Source: JAOEGB01 sp041262585
Lineage (GTDB): Bacteria > Actinomycetota > Actinomycetes > Streptosporangiales > Streptosporangiaceae
Direction of reading: 5' to 3'
DNA length: 64,000 bases
NCBI RefSeq assembly: GCF_041262585.1
Contig: NZ_JBGCBZ010000011.1
Location: 1 to 64,000 of the forward strand
Numbering within the stretch: position 1 is the stretch's first letter; every line of letters starts with the position of its first letter. Below the pieces are notes generated by a model. It worked only from the letters and a program-made list of their open reading frames with translations. It was not told where the DNA came from and made no database searches. The translations under genes and the position numbers were made by a program. Below, piece after piece: positions 1 through 9,318 of this stretch.

Positions 1-200
1 GCCAACCAAAGGAATCCGTCAAAAAGACGGGGTTGTGCATCATGCACTGGCTTTTAACACACTGTTGAGTTCTCAAGAAACGGACGCGAACACCAACACC
101 CGAAACCCAACCAAAGGCCTCGAACATCGGGGCGATTCACCGTACATTTCCCAGCACTTCGATTCGCGTTCCCCGCTTCACTCCGCGCCGTTACGTCTTT
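1..200 (-). other. leader of an rRNA operon (16S side), transcribed leftward
   Basis: Read on the minus strand, the stretch around 58-92 contains TTGAGAACTCAACAGTGTG, a sequence I know from actinobacterial 16S rRNA leaders, followed by a small CCGTC/GACGG hairpin with an A/T loop (18-32) and a GATTCCTTTGG block, also typical just upstream of the 16S gene. The 16S gene itself would lie outside the window to the left. No protein-coding signal is seen here. The assignment rests on recalled leader sequence, not on a visible rRNA gene. Confidence 0.65.
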
Positions 201-229
201 ATTCTTGCGCCCCGCCAGATTCGTGTCAA
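201..229 (-). promoter_or_regulatory. likely rRNA operon promoter
   Basis: On the minus strand a perfect TTGACA (-35, at 229-224) is separated by 17 bp from AAGAAT (-10, at 206-201). Transcription would run leftward through the rRNA leader at 1-195. rRNA operons often have several promoters, and others may lie further right; I could not place them with confidence. Confidence 0.5.
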
Positions 230-660
230 ACCAGCCCGTTTCCGAACCCTTGACACCAACCCCGCGAACCAGCAGGAATTCCGACCACCCCGTTTCCGGG
301 GCAACCCCTCTAACTTACCCGACCAGACACCACGACGCAAACCACGCCCAGCGACCAACCAGAACAAGAACAAGGAGAACGCCGACAACCACCAGCGCCC
401 ACCCACAACACAACCACCACAGTGATCAGAAAGGGATGCGCCGAACCGCGCCGACACCAAAAGATTAGCAGCACGATCGACTGCCTTGACCCGGAAAGTC
501 GTAACACCAGGCTGTCCGGATTGGTGGCGACGGCCCCGGCGACAGCCCCAGCGACGGCTCCGGCAGCGGCTCCTGCAGCGGCCGTGGCGGCGTGGCGGGC
601 CTCGATGAGGCCTCGCCGTACCGCGACCACGGCGAACATAGACTTTGGCGGGTGAGCGAC
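230..660. other. intergenic region, no gene supported
   Basis: This 430-bp gap separates the leftward rRNA operon from the rightward oligopeptidase gene. A TTGACA at about 249 on the plus strand has no good -10 partner. From about 525 to 600 there is a low-complexity run of GCG/CCG/ACG units. Reading frames through it look like composition artefacts (alanine/proline/threonine runs), so I call no gene. Confidence 0.5.
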
Positions 661-2724
661 ATGCCGCCTGTGGCGAAGAAGGTCCCGGCCGAGCGCACTC
701 ACCACGGCGACACCGTGGTCGACGAGTACGCCTGGCTGTTCAAGAAGGACGATCCCGACACCATCTCCCACCTGGAGGCGGAGAACGCCTACACCGAGGA
801 GATGACCGGCCACCTGAAGAAGCTCCAGGAGACCATCTTCCAGGAGATCAAGGGGCGCACGCTGGAGACCGACCTGTCGGTGCCGACCCGCAAGGGCGCC
901 TGGTGGTACTACTCCCGCACCGAGGAAGGCAAGCAGTACGGCATTCAGTGCCGGGTCGCGGCGGACGGCGACAGCCCGCCCGAGCTGACCCCGGGCGAGC
1001 CACTTCCCGGCGAGCAGGTCCTCCTTGACGGCAACGAACTGGCCGGCGACAGCCCGTTCTTCTCCATCGGCACGAGCGCGGTCAGCCCGGACGGCACCAT
1101 GCTCGCGTACTCCACCGACTTCACCGGCGACGAGCGGTTCACGCTCAGGTTCAAAGACCTGCGCACCGGCGAGCTGCTCCCCGACGAGATCCCCGGCATC
1201 TTCTACGGCGGCGCCTGGTCGGCCGACGGCTCGACGTTCTTCTACACGACCATCGACGAGGCGTGGCGCCCGTACCGGATCTACCGCCACACGCTGGGGT
1301 CCGACGACGACGTTCTCGTCTACCAGGAGGACGACGAGCGGTTCTGGGTCGGCATCGCGCTGACGCGGAGCCAGCGCTACCTCGTCCTGAGCGCGGGCAG
1401 CAAGATCACCAGTGAGGTCCGCGTGCTGGACGCGAGCGACCCCACGGGCGAGTTCGCGATCGTCAGGCCGCGGCACACCGGCGTCGAGTACGGCTTGGAC
1501 CACGCGGGCGACCGCTTCCTCATCCTCCACAACGACGGCATCCTCCACAACGACGGCGCGGTCAACTTCGAGCTGGCGACCGCTCCCCTCGACGATCCGG
1601 CGACGTGGACGACGCTCATCGAGCACCGGGACGACACCCGCCTGCTCGACGTCGACGCGTTCAAGGACCATGTCGTCGTCCACTTCCGCCGCGACGGCCT
1701 GACCGGCATCCGCATCCTGCCGGGCGACGGGCGGGAGCCGTACGAGATCTCCTTCCCCGAGCCGATCTACGACGTCGCGCCGTCGGGGAACGCGGAGTTC
1801 GAGACGAGCAGGCTCAGGCTCGGGTACACCTCCATGATCACCCCTGCCTCCGTCTACGACTACGACCTGCGGACAGACGAGCTGATCCTGCTGAAGCGGA
1901 AGGTCGTCCTGGGCGGTTACGACCCGGACGACTACGAGCAGTTCCGCGAGTGGGCCACGGCGGACGACGGGACGAAGGTGCCCATCTCGATCGTCGTCAA
2001 GAAGGGCGCCGACCGGCCCGCCCCGACCCTCCTGTACGGCTACGGCAGCTACGAGACCTCCATCGACCCGTACTTCTCGGTGGCCCGTCTCTCGCTGCTC
2101 GACCGAGGGTTCGTCTTCGCCGTCGCGCATGTCAGGGGCGGCGGTGAGATGGGCCGCCGGTGGTACGAGGACGGCAAGCTGACCAGGAAGAAGAACACCT
2201 TCACCGACTTCGTGGCGTGCGCGCGGCACCTCAAGGCCGAGGGCTGGGCCGGCGAGGTCATCGCGCGGGGCGGCTCCGCGGGCGGCCTGCTCATGGGGGC
2301 GGTCGCCAACATCGCGCCGCAGGAGTTCGCCGGGGTCGTGGCCGAGGTGCCCTTCGTGGACGCCCTCAACACGATCCTGGACCCGTCGCTGCCGCTGACC
2401 GTCATCGAATGGGACGAGTGGGGCGACCCGCTGCACGACCCCGAGGTCTACGCGTACATGAAGGCGTACTCGCCCTACGAGAACGTGGACGGCCGGCCGT
2501 ACCCGCCGATTCTGGCGATCACCAGCCTCAACGACACCCGCGTGCTCTACCACGAGCCCGCCAAGTGGATCGCCCGCCTCCGCGACCGGGCCGTGGGCGG
2601 GCCGTTCCTGCTGAAGACCGAGATGGGCGCCGGGCACGGCGGCCGCAGTGGCCGGTACGACGCCTGGCGCGAGGAGGCGTTCGCGCTCTCCTGGATTCTG
2701 GACCGAGTTGGAGTGACCGAATGA
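661..2724 (+). CDS. ptrB: oligopeptidase B (prolyl oligopeptidase family, S9A)
   Basis: Cytosolic serine peptidase of 687 residues that cleaves short peptides after basic residues in the characterised family members. The N-terminal part is the seven-bladed propeller; the C-terminal part (from about residue 430) is the alpha/beta hydrolase. The triad is visible: Ser539 in GGSAGG, Asp625 in LNDTRV and His659 in GAGHGG. I chose the ATG at 661 because it has GGTGAG upstream and matches the family N-terminus (PVAKKVP...HGD...DEYAWL); an upstream in-frame ATG at 592 adds 23 unrelated residues. The stop overlaps the start of the next gene (ATGA), so the two are translationally coupled. Confidence 0.95.
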   Translation: MPPVAKKVPAERTHHGDTVVDEYAWLFKKDDPDTISHLEAENAYTEEMTGHLKKLQETIFQEIKGRTLETDLSVPTRKGAWWYYSRTEEGKQYGIQCRVAADGDSPPELTPGEPLPGEQVLLDGNELAGDSPFFSIGTSAVSPDGTMLAYSTDFTGDERFTLRFKDLRTGELLPDEIPGIFYGGAWSADGSTFFYTTIDEAWRPYRIYRHTLGSDDDVLVYQEDDERFWVGIALTRSQRYLVLSAGSKITSEVRVLDASDPTGEFAIVRPRHTGVEYGLDHAGDRFLILHNDGILHNDGAVNFELATAPLDDPATWTTLIEHRDDTRLLDVDAFKDHVVVHFRRDGLTGIRILPGDGREPYEISFPEPIYDVAPSGNAEFETSRLRLGYTSMITPASVYDYDLRTDELILLKRKVVLGGYDPDDYEQFREWATADDGTKVPISIVVKKGADRPAPTLLYGYGSYETSIDPYFSVARLSLLDRGFVFAVAHVRGGGEMGRRWYEDGKLTRKKNTFTDFVACARHLKAEGWAGEVIARGGSAGGLLMGAVANIAPQEFAGVVAEVPFVDALNTILDPSLPLTVIEWDEWGDPLHDPEVYAYMKAYSPYENVDGRPYPPILAITSLNDTRVLYHEPAKWIARLRDRAVGGPFLLKTEMGAGHGGRSGRYDAWREEAFALSWILDRVGVTE
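1522..1557 (+). repeat. 18-bp perfect tandem duplication inside ptrB
   Basis: The 18-mer beginning ATCCTCCACAAC is present twice head to tail, at 1522-1539 and 1540-1557. It is in frame and encodes ILHNDG twice within the propeller domain, where family members I recall have a single copy. Confidence 0.85.
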
Positions 2725-3746
2725 GCTACGTCGCGGCCGACGGCCGGTACGGGCCCATGCCGTACAACCGGACCGGGAGAAGCGGGCTCAAGCTGCCTGC
2801 CGTCTCGCTCGGGCTCTGGCACAACTTCGGCGACGACAAGCCGATCGAGACCCAGCGGGCCATCCTGCGCAGGGCGTTCGACCGCGGGGTGACGCACTTC
2901 GACCTCGCCAACAACTACGGCCCGCCGTACGGCTCCGCCGAGATCAACTTTGGGCACATCTACCAGCAGGATTTCGCGCGATATCGCGATGAGCTGGTCA
3001 TCTCGACCAAGGCCGGATACGACATGTGGCCGGGGCCGTACGGCGAGTGGGGGTCGCGGAAGTATCTGCTGTCCAGCCTCGACCAGTCGCTCAAGCGGAT
3101 GGGCCTCGACTACGTCGACATCTTCTACAGCCACCGGTTCGACCCCGAGACGCCGTTGGAAGAGACCATGGGGGCGCTCGACCACGCGGTGCGGTCCGGA
3201 AAGGCCCTTTACGCCGGCATCTCGTCGTACTCGCCGGAACGCACCAGGGAGGCAGCCCGGATCCTGCGGGAGCTCGGCACTCCCCTGCTGATCCACCAGC
3301 CGTCCTACTCGATGCTGAACCGGTGGATCGAGGGCGGGCTGCTCGACGTCCTGGAGGAGGAGGGCGCGGGGTGCATCGCGTTCTCGCCGCTGGCCCAGGG
3401 CATGCTGACCGACCGCTACCTTGACGGCATCCCCCGCGACTCCCGCGCGGCGCAGGGCAAGTCGCTCGACCCGAGCCTGCTCACGGATGAGGCGCTGCGG
3501 CACGTCCGGACGCTGAACGAGATCGCGCGGGAGCGTGGCCAGTCCCTGGCGCAGATGGCGCTGGCCTGGGCGCTCCGCGACAAGCGGGTGACGTCGGTCC
3601 TGATCGGCGCGAGCAGCGTGCGGCAACTCGACGACAGCCTCGACTCGGTGAACCGGCTCGACTTCACCTCCCAGGAGCTGGACGCCATCGACAAGGACGC
3701 CGTCGATTCCGGCATCAACCTCTGGGCCGCCTCGAGCGCGCACTAA
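2721..3746 (+). CDS. aldo/keto reductase, YghZ/L-glyceraldehyde 3-phosphate reductase type
   Basis: NADPH-dependent aldehyde/ketone reductase of 341 residues, the usual length for the YghZ/MgrA subgroup. Visible active-site elements are the tyrosine in NNYGPPYGSAE, the lysine in STKAGYDMWPGPYG and the histidine in YSHRFDP. The GPPYGSAE and QPSYSMLNRW segments are typical of this subgroup, which also includes potassium-channel beta-like reductases. The ATG overlaps the ptrB stop by 4 nt, so it is co-translated with ptrB; the physiological substrate is unknown. A stop at 3744-3746 is followed by a convergent gene 40 bp away. Confidence 0.9.
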   Translation: MSYVAADGRYGPMPYNRTGRSGLKLPAVSLGLWHNFGDDKPIETQRAILRRAFDRGVTHFDLANNYGPPYGSAEINFGHIYQQDFARYRDELVISTKAGYDMWPGPYGEWGSRKYLLSSLDQSLKRMGLDYVDIFYSHRFDPETPLEETMGALDHAVRSGKALYAGISSYSPERTREAARILRELGTPLLIHQPSYSMLNRWIEGGLLDVLEEEGAGCIAFSPLAQGMLTDRYLDGIPRDSRAAQGKSLDPSLLTDEALRHVRTLNEIARERGQSLAQMALAWALRDKRVTSVLIGASSVRQLDDSLDSVNRLDFTSQELDAIDKDAVDSGINLWAASSAH

Positions 3747-3785
3747 GCGCCCAGCTTCGACCGAGGACAACGCCGCGGGGCGTCG

Positions 3786-6242
3786 CTAGATGGCTTGGTG
3801 GCGTTGGAGGTAGGTGAAGGAGGCCCAGCCGGGGAGGACGGGGAGCCAGAAGGTCAGCAGGCGGAAGAGCAGGACCGCTGACGTGGCGACCGTTCCCGGC
3901 AGGCCGGCGACTGTGAGGCCCAGTGACAGCGATGCTTCGACCGCCCCCAGGCCGCCGGGTGTGGGGGCGGCCGAGCCGATCGCGTTGCCGGCGAGGAAGA
4001 CCACAGCGACGGCGGTGAAGCTCAGGTCGCCGCCGAACGCGCGGACGCAGGCCACCAGGCAGACCACGAACGCGATCGTCAGCAGCAGCGTCCCGCTGAC
4101 GCCCTCGATGATCTTGCGGGGCGACTGGACCACGTCGAGCAGCCTCGGGATGACGCCGGAGAACATCGCGCGCACGCGGGAGGTCAGCAGCCGCCGCAGG
4201 GGCCGTACGGCCAGCACGATCAGGAACAGCACGGCGACGCCCAGCAGCGCGACCAGCAGCCCGCGTGACGGGGTGAGGGACGGCGCCGCCTGGGTGCCGG
4301 TGACGTATCCGAAGAAGAGCAGCAGCAGGATGTGCGAGGCGAGGCCCACGAGCTGGGAGGCGCCGACGCTGGCGACGGCCGGGCCGGGTGGCACGCCGCG
4401 CTTCTGCAGGTAGCGCGTGTTGATCGCCACGCCGCCGACCGCCGCGGGGGCGACGAGCTTCACGAACGACCCGGCGAGCTGCGCCAGCACGGTCCGGCCC
4501 AGGGGCAGCGACTCGGGCACGAAGCCCCTGAGCATGATCGCGGCGGCCACGTAGCTCACGGCGGCGGCGACCAGCGCGATCCCGGTCCACATCCAGTTGG
4601 CGGTCGCCACGACGGAGACGACGTTGACCCGGCTGAGCTGGGTGAGCAGGAAGTACGCCGCGGCCGTGCTGGCGATGATCGTCAGGAGGGTCCGGGGGCT
4701 GAACCGTTCGAGCCGGACCTCCTCCACCTCGACCTGCGGCTTGAGCGTCACGATCTGCTCCCGGATGGCCGGGAGGAGGTCCTTGTTCTTCCGGGTGGCG
4801 GCCCGGGTGTCGCGGCTGAGGGCGATCCGCTGGAGCAGGGGCAGCGCCCCGGCGAGCGTGTCCGCGCCGAGCACCGCCGCCGCCGACCTGACCGAGCGCT
4901 CGGCTCCAACCCTGGTGCCGAGGTACGCGAGGAGCTGGGCGATGTCGAGCTTCAACAACAGGTCGCCGGCCGCGATCTCGCCGCTGCGGGCGTCGACCAG
5001 GAGCACCCGGCCGGTCGCGTCGACGTGGATGCTCTCGCCGGTCAGGTGCCGGTGGGCGAGCCGGTGGGCGTGGAGAAGACGCACCTGCTCCCACATCTGG
5101 CCGAGCAGCTCGTCGTCGACGTCCTCGTCGGGCAGCTCCTGCACCGGCCGGGTGTCGATGTGCTCGTAGGCGAGCAGCGCGGCCTCGGTGCCGATCTCGC
5201 TCGTGCCGAGCAGCCGGGGCAGGCTCGCGCCCGCCGCCTGCGCCGCGTAGGCCATCAGGGCCTCGCGCTCAAGCTCCGCGCGCAGTGATCGGATGGCCCG
5301 CCGCCGGGTCTCGGTGTTGAGCCGGAGCCGCCGCCACAGGCGGTAGATGATCCCGGCGACCTGCCGGTCCCTGTCGAGCACGGTGACGTCGAGATGGCGC
5401 TGGTTGGCCAGCCCGACGAGGTAGCGGCGGCTGCCGGAGCTGTCGTCCTCCACCCGCCGGGCGCTGATGGGCCCGAAGCCGAGCCGCCGCAGGGCGGCCA
5501 GCACGGCGCTGCCCGGCGGCCTGGTGTTCGCGCTGCCTATGCCGTACAGCGTGCCAAACCCGACGGCGAGGCCGACGAGGTAGGTGAGGATCACGCCGAG
5601 CGCGGTGACCTTGGTGGCGGTGAAGAGCGCGAGGACGTCGAGCGCGAGCGCCATCCACATGAGCGCGCGCCACTGCGTCCGCCGGGACATCCGTACGGCT
5701 GTCGCGTACGCGATGGCCGGGGTCAGCACGGTGTTGAGCGGCTCGACGTCCCGGCCCCCGGTGAGGAGCTGCTTGAGCTCGGCCGGGCCGGACATGACGA
5801 GCCACTCGTCGAGCGCGTAGGAGATCAGCAGAGCCAGGATGGCCGCGATGAGGCCCTGGGCGATCCGCATGCCGTCGCGGTGGAAGACCCGCTCGACCGC
5901 GAACCCCACGGGGACGATGAGGACCGCGACGCCGCCGAGCAGCCCGGAGACGGACGACAGCAGGTCGGGGGCCCGGCCGGTGCCGGCCTGCACGTCGGTC
6001 TCCAGGCCGTTGAGGGTGCGCTGGAGCGCCAGGGCCAGGAGCACGACGCAGGCGAGGGCCATGAGTGTGAGGAGGAACCGCAGCGCGTCGGATGGGCGGC
6101 GGATCCGCTGCGGCAGGAGCGGCTCGACAACGAGGACGACTCCCTGCTGAGGAGTGTCCAGCGTCAGGTCCTGCTCCTTGATACCTCTCACCACCAGCGA
6201 TTCTGTGCGATCTTCGCACTTAGTGTCCACAATTGATGGCAT
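3786..6242 (-). CDS. pseudokinase-like domain fused to a lysylphosphatidylglycerol-synthase-type flippase membrane domain
   Basis: Large membrane protein (818 residues from the ATG at 6242). Hydrophobic helices in the N-terminal third are followed by a soluble kinase-like region (roughly residues 270-480), then a C-terminal multi-helix domain of the LPG-synthase TM/UPF0104 flippase-like family (GGVAINTRYLQKRG, PTPGGLGAVEA). The kinase-like loop reads AHRHLTGESI, where active phosphotransferases have HGDLHPGN: the catalytic Asp is His and the metal-binding Asn is Ser, so activity is doubtful. Start is uncertain: the ATG overlaps the start of the divergent gene by 2 nt; GTG codons at 6194 or 6191 are alternatives. 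A role in lipid or glycolipid translocation is inferred from family only. Confidence 0.85.
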   Translation of the reverse strand: MPSIVDTKCEDRTESLVVRGIKEQDLTLDTPQQGVVLVVEPLLPQRIRRPSDALRFLLTLMALACVVLLALALQRTLNGLETDVQAGTGRAPDLLSSVSGLLGGVAVLIVPVGFAVERVFHRDGMRIAQGLIAAILALLISYALDEWLVMSGPAELKQLLTGGRDVEPLNTVLTPAIAYATAVRMSRRTQWRALMWMALALDVLALFTATKVTALGVILTYLVGLAVGFGTLYGIGSANTRPPGSAVLAALRRLGFGPISARRVEDDSSGSRRYLVGLANQRHLDVTVLDRDRQVAGIIYRLWRRLRLNTETRRRAIRSLRAELEREALMAYAAQAAGASLPRLLGTSEIGTEAALLAYEHIDTRPVQELPDEDVDDELLGQMWEQVRLLHAHRLAHRHLTGESIHVDATGRVLLVDARSGEIAAGDLLLKLDIAQLLAYLGTRVGAERSVRSAAAVLGADTLAGALPLLQRIALSRDTRAATRKNKDLLPAIREQIVTLKPQVEVEEVRLERFSPRTLLTIIASTAAAYFLLTQLSRVNVVSVVATANWMWTGIALVAAAVSYVAAAIMLRGFVPESLPLGRTVLAQLAGSFVKLVAPAAVGGVAINTRYLQKRGVPPGPAVASVGASQLVGLASHILLLLFFGYVTGTQAAPSLTPSRGLLVALLGVAVLFLIVLAVRPLRRLLTSRVRAMFSGVIPRLLDVVQSPRKIIEGVSGTLLLTIAFVVCLVACVRAFGGDLSFTAVAVVFLAGNAIGSAAPTPGGLGAVEASLSLGLTVAGLPGTVATSAVLLFRLLTFWLPVLPGWASFTYLQRHQAI

Positions 6243-6687
6243 GCGAGTTTCTCTTGCCTCGGACAGCCTCGACGGGATCGCGTCTCGGCTCGTGGCCGAG
6301 GTCGAGCGGCGCGGCCATTCAGTCACACTCTATGGAGCGTTTGCCCCGGGTGACCGTGCCGATTGGGCTTGGTGTTGTTCGAGTGCCGCGAGGGACGTCT
6401 CCGCGGGGCGGTCCGATCAGGCGATCGTGTGCTGCTGGACGGGCACGGGCGCCTCCATCGCGGCCAACAAGGTGGCGGGTGTACGGGCCGCGCTGTGCGC
6501 CGACGCCGCGACCGCCGAAGGCGCCCGGACGTGGAACGACGCCAACGTGCTGGCCCTCAGCCTCCGTCTGACCTCCGAGCGCTTGCTGGTGGAGATCCTC
6601 GACGCGTGGTTCGCCGGGACTCCCAGCACGGACGCGGAGGACCTTCTCAATATCGCCGAGCTGGAAAACATAGAATCACGGTCATGA
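6241..6687 (+). CDS. RpiB/LacA/LacB-family sugar-phosphate isomerase-like protein
   Basis: 148 residues, the usual size for RpiB-type isomerases, which interconvert ribose 5-phosphate and ribulose 5-phosphate. The core GTGASIAANKVAGVRAAL and NDANVLALSLRLTSE match the family. The N-terminal phosphate-binding segment is SDSLDG rather than the DHAG usual in RpiB, so substrate specificity is open. A TAGTGT -10-like box lies at about 6221-6226. Its TGA overlaps the ATG of the downstream molybdopterin oxidoreductase (ATGA), so the pair is coupled. Confidence 0.85.
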   Translation: MRVSLASDSLDGIASRLVAEVERRGHSVTLYGAFAPGDRADWAWCCSSAARDVSAGRSDQAIVCCWTGTGASIAANKVAGVRAALCADAATAEGARTWNDANVLALSLRLTSERLLVEILDAWFAGTPSTDAEDLLNIAELENIESRS

Positions 6688-8711
6688 CTGGGGAATTGCG
6701 GGTCCTTGGGGCGTGTCCGCTTGACTGTCCGGATACCTGCTCGTGGGAGGTCACGGTCAGGGACGGCGAGGCCGTCGGCCTCAGGGGCAACAAGGATCAT
6801 CCGTACACGCGCGGCGCGCTGTGCGTGAAGGTCAACCGCTACCTGGAGCACACACGGGCGGCCGACCGCATCCTCCACCCCATGAAGCGGGTCGGGCCGA
6901 AGGGCTCGGGCCGGTTCGAGCGGATCACCTGGGACGAGGCGCTCTCCACGATCTCCGACCGGCTGACCGAGATCGTCGGGGAGCACGGCGGCGAGGCGAT
7001 CTGGCCGTACCAGGGCACGGGAACGCTCGGGTACATCCAGGGCGAGTCGGGTGAGGCCGGGCGACGGTTCTGGAACGTCCTGGGGGCCTCACGGCACGAT
7101 CTCAACATCTGCGCGCGGGCGGGCAACGACGGCCTGCGGTACACCAACGGCACGCCCGGCGGCATGGATCCCGAGACGTTCGCGCTGTCCCGGCTGATCC
7201 TGCTGTGGGGCACCAACACGCTGACCAGCGGCCATCACCTGTGGAAGTTCATCCAGGACGCCAAGGCCGCCGGCGCGCACGTCGTGGCGATCGACCCGAT
7301 CCGCACCCGGACGGCCGACCAGGCCGACGAGCATCTCCCCATCCGGCCGGGCACGGACGCCGCGCTCGCGCTCGGCCTGCTCCACGTCGTCCTGGAGGAG
7401 GGCGCCGAGGACCGGGACTACCTGGAGAACCACACCCACGGCTGGGACGAGTTCAAAGCCGAGATCCTGAAATATCCCCCGAGCCGGGTGGCGGACATCA
7501 CCGGCCTGCCCGAGGCCGGCATCCGGGCCCTCGGCGTACGGCTCGCGCACACCCGGCCGACCGGGATCCGCGCCACGATGGGCATCCAGCGCCACGAGGG
7601 CGGCGGGTCGGCGATGCGGACGATCGCCTGCATCCCCGGTGTGACGGGCGACTGGCGGCATCCGGGCGGCGGCGTGGCGTACTCGACCTCCGCCCACGTG
7701 CGACTCGCGGTGAACCCGCGCTACGACCTGCTGCCCAAGCCGGTTCGCACGCTGACGATGACGCGGCTGGCCGACGGCCTCGACGAATCGGTCAAGTGCC
7801 TGTGGGTCTACGCCGCCAACCCACTCGGCTCGACGTCCGACCAGAACCGGATCCGCGAGGCCATGAGCCGGGACGACCTGTTCACGGTCGTGATGGAGCA
7901 GTTCCCGACCGACACCGTCGACTACGCCGACATCGTGCTGCCTGCCACCATGCAGACCGAGCACGCCGACCTGCACGCGGGCTACGGGCACATGTACCTC
8001 ATGTGGAACGAACCGGCCGTCGAGCCCGCCGGGGAGTCCCTGTCGACGACCGAGACGTTCCGCCGCCTCGCCCGCCACATGGGTCTGACGGAGCCGTCCC
8101 TCTACGACTCCGATCTGGAGCTGGCCGAGCAGCTTCTCACCGGAACCCCCGGGATCACGCTGGACCGGCTCAGGAAGGAGGGCTGGGCCCGGCTCGACGT
8201 GCCGGACCCGTTCGTCCCCTTCACCGACGGCTTCCCCACGCCGTCCGGCAGGCTGGAGTTCGTCTCCGAGCGCGCCGAGGCCGCCGGTCTCCCCCGGGTC
8301 GCGGGCTACGTCCCGTCGTACACGGCGCGTACGGCCGGCGCCTCCCGCGAGTATCCGCTCACGATGATCACTCCGGCGTCGCACACGTTCCTCAACACGA
8401 CCTTCGGCAACAACCCCGAGCTGCAGAGGCGCTCCAAGGGGCCCAAGGTCCTGGTGAACGCGGCGGACGCCGCCCCGCGCGGGCTCGCCGAGGGGCAACT
8501 CGCCCGGGTGTTCAACGGCAACGGCGAGTTCAGGGCGTACGTGGAGATCAGCGACCGGGTCCGGCCCGGCGTGGTCGCCGCCCCCAAGGGCCACTGGCCC
8601 AAGCTCAGCCCCGGCGGCGCCAACCCGAACGCGGCGGTGGACGAGCGCGACGCCGACATGGGCAGGGGCGCCGTCTACCACGACAACCTGGTGGAGATCG
8701 CCGCGATCTGA
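6684..8711 (+). CDS. molybdopterin-dependent oxidoreductase (formate dehydrogenase/DMSO reductase superfamily)
   Basis: 675-residue catalytic-subunit-type protein. The N-terminus carries a 4Fe-4S motif with Cys11, Cys15, Cys19 and Cys47 (CPLDCPDTC ... GALCVK), followed by the bis-MGD oxidoreductase domain and a C-terminal molydopterin dinucleotide-binding domain (TPASHTFLNTTFGNNPELQ). No Tat signal is seen at the start, so it is predicted cytoplasmic. No electron-transfer or membrane subunit gene is adjacent; the only partner is the overlapping RpiB-like gene. The electron acceptor and substrate cannot be read from sequence. Annotation as a specific formate or thiosulfate enzyme would be over-reach. 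Confidence 0.9.
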   Translation: MTGELRVLGACPLDCPDTCSWEVTVRDGEAVGLRGNKDHPYTRGALCVKVNRYLEHTRAADRILHPMKRVGPKGSGRFERITWDEALSTISDRLTEIVGEHGGEAIWPYQGTGTLGYIQGESGEAGRRFWNVLGASRHDLNICARAGNDGLRYTNGTPGGMDPETFALSRLILLWGTNTLTSGHHLWKFIQDAKAAGAHVVAIDPIRTRTADQADEHLPIRPGTDAALALGLLHVVLEEGAEDRDYLENHTHGWDEFKAEILKYPPSRVADITGLPEAGIRALGVRLAHTRPTGIRATMGIQRHEGGGSAMRTIACIPGVTGDWRHPGGGVAYSTSAHVRLAVNPRYDLLPKPVRTLTMTRLADGLDESVKCLWVYAANPLGSTSDQNRIREAMSRDDLFTVVMEQFPTDTVDYADIVLPATMQTEHADLHAGYGHMYLMWNEPAVEPAGESLSTTETFRRLARHMGLTEPSLYDSDLELAEQLLTGTPGITLDRLRKEGWARLDVPDPFVPFTDGFPTPSGRLEFVSERAEAAGLPRVAGYVPSYTARTAGASREYPLTMITPASHTFLNTTFGNNPELQRRSKGPKVLVNAADAAPRGLAEGQLARVFNGNGEFRAYVEISDRVRPGVVAAPKGHWPKLSPGGANPNAAVDERDADMGRGAVYHDNLVEIAAI

Positions 8712-8747
8712 GCGGCACCGGGCGGAGTGGTGCCGCTGGATGATCGA

Positions 8748-9233
8748 TCAGCTCAGCCGGAGCTTGAACCCCTCGTGAGAGGCGGTGAACCCGAGGCCGG
8801 TGTAGAAGCGGTGGGCGTCCGAGCGCGCCTTGTCCGAAGTGAGCTGGACGAGCGCGCAGCCGCGGTCTCCGGCCCGCTCGACCGCCCACTCCATCATCGT
8901 CCGGCCGATCCCCCGGTTCCGGTACGGCGCGGCGACCCTGACCGCCTCGATCTGGAGGCGCTCGGCACCGCGGCGCGACAGGCCGGGAATGAAGGTGAGC
9001 TGCATCGTCCCGGCGACCTCGCCGTCCACCTCCACGAGGATCAGCTCGTTGCGCGGGTCGGCATCGATCGCCGCGAAGGCCGCTTCGTAGTCCCGGTAGT
9101 CCTCACCGCCGAGGCTTTCGCGGGCCGCCGCGATCGGGTCGTCGATCAGCATCGCCACGATCGCCGGGATGTCCGCGCGCCGGGCCGTACGGAATGAAGG
9201 TCGGGACGGAAGGGAGTGGGGCGAAAGGGACAT
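8748..9233 (-). CDS. GNAT-family N-acetyltransferase
   Basis: 161 residues, standard size for a single GNAT domain. The acetyl-CoA pyrophosphate loop is visible as YRNRGIGRTMM (R/QxxGxG), with the downstream ARSDAHRFYTGLGF segment that closes the fold. Substrate unknown. Stand-alone gene, convergent with the molybdopterin oxidoreductase gene; 36 bp separate the two stops. Confidence 0.9.
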   Translation of the reverse strand: MSLSPHSLPSRPSFRTARRADIPAIVAMLIDDPIAAARESLGGEDYRDYEAAFAAIDADPRNELILVEVDGEVAGTMQLTFIPGLSRRGAERLQIEAVRVAAPYRNRGIGRTMMEWAVERAGDRGCALVQLTSDKARSDAHRFYTGLGFTASHEGFKLRLS

Positions 9234-9318
9234 CCGGAGAGCCTAACCGGGACGCCTCAGGGGGCGGTCAGGGACTTCCCCGATGCCCCGGAAACGCTAC
9301 GAAACGCAGCATGTAAGC

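Noticed and set aside
1..200. 16S rRNA gene end
   Set aside because: Leader-type sequence is present but none of the mature 16S sequence is; the gene must be outside the window.
310..2637. 775-codon open frame on the minus strand opposite ptrB
   Set aside because: It is a composition shadow of ptrB: arginine/valine-rich, no family resemblance, no ribosome site; ptrB itself has a complete catalytic triad.
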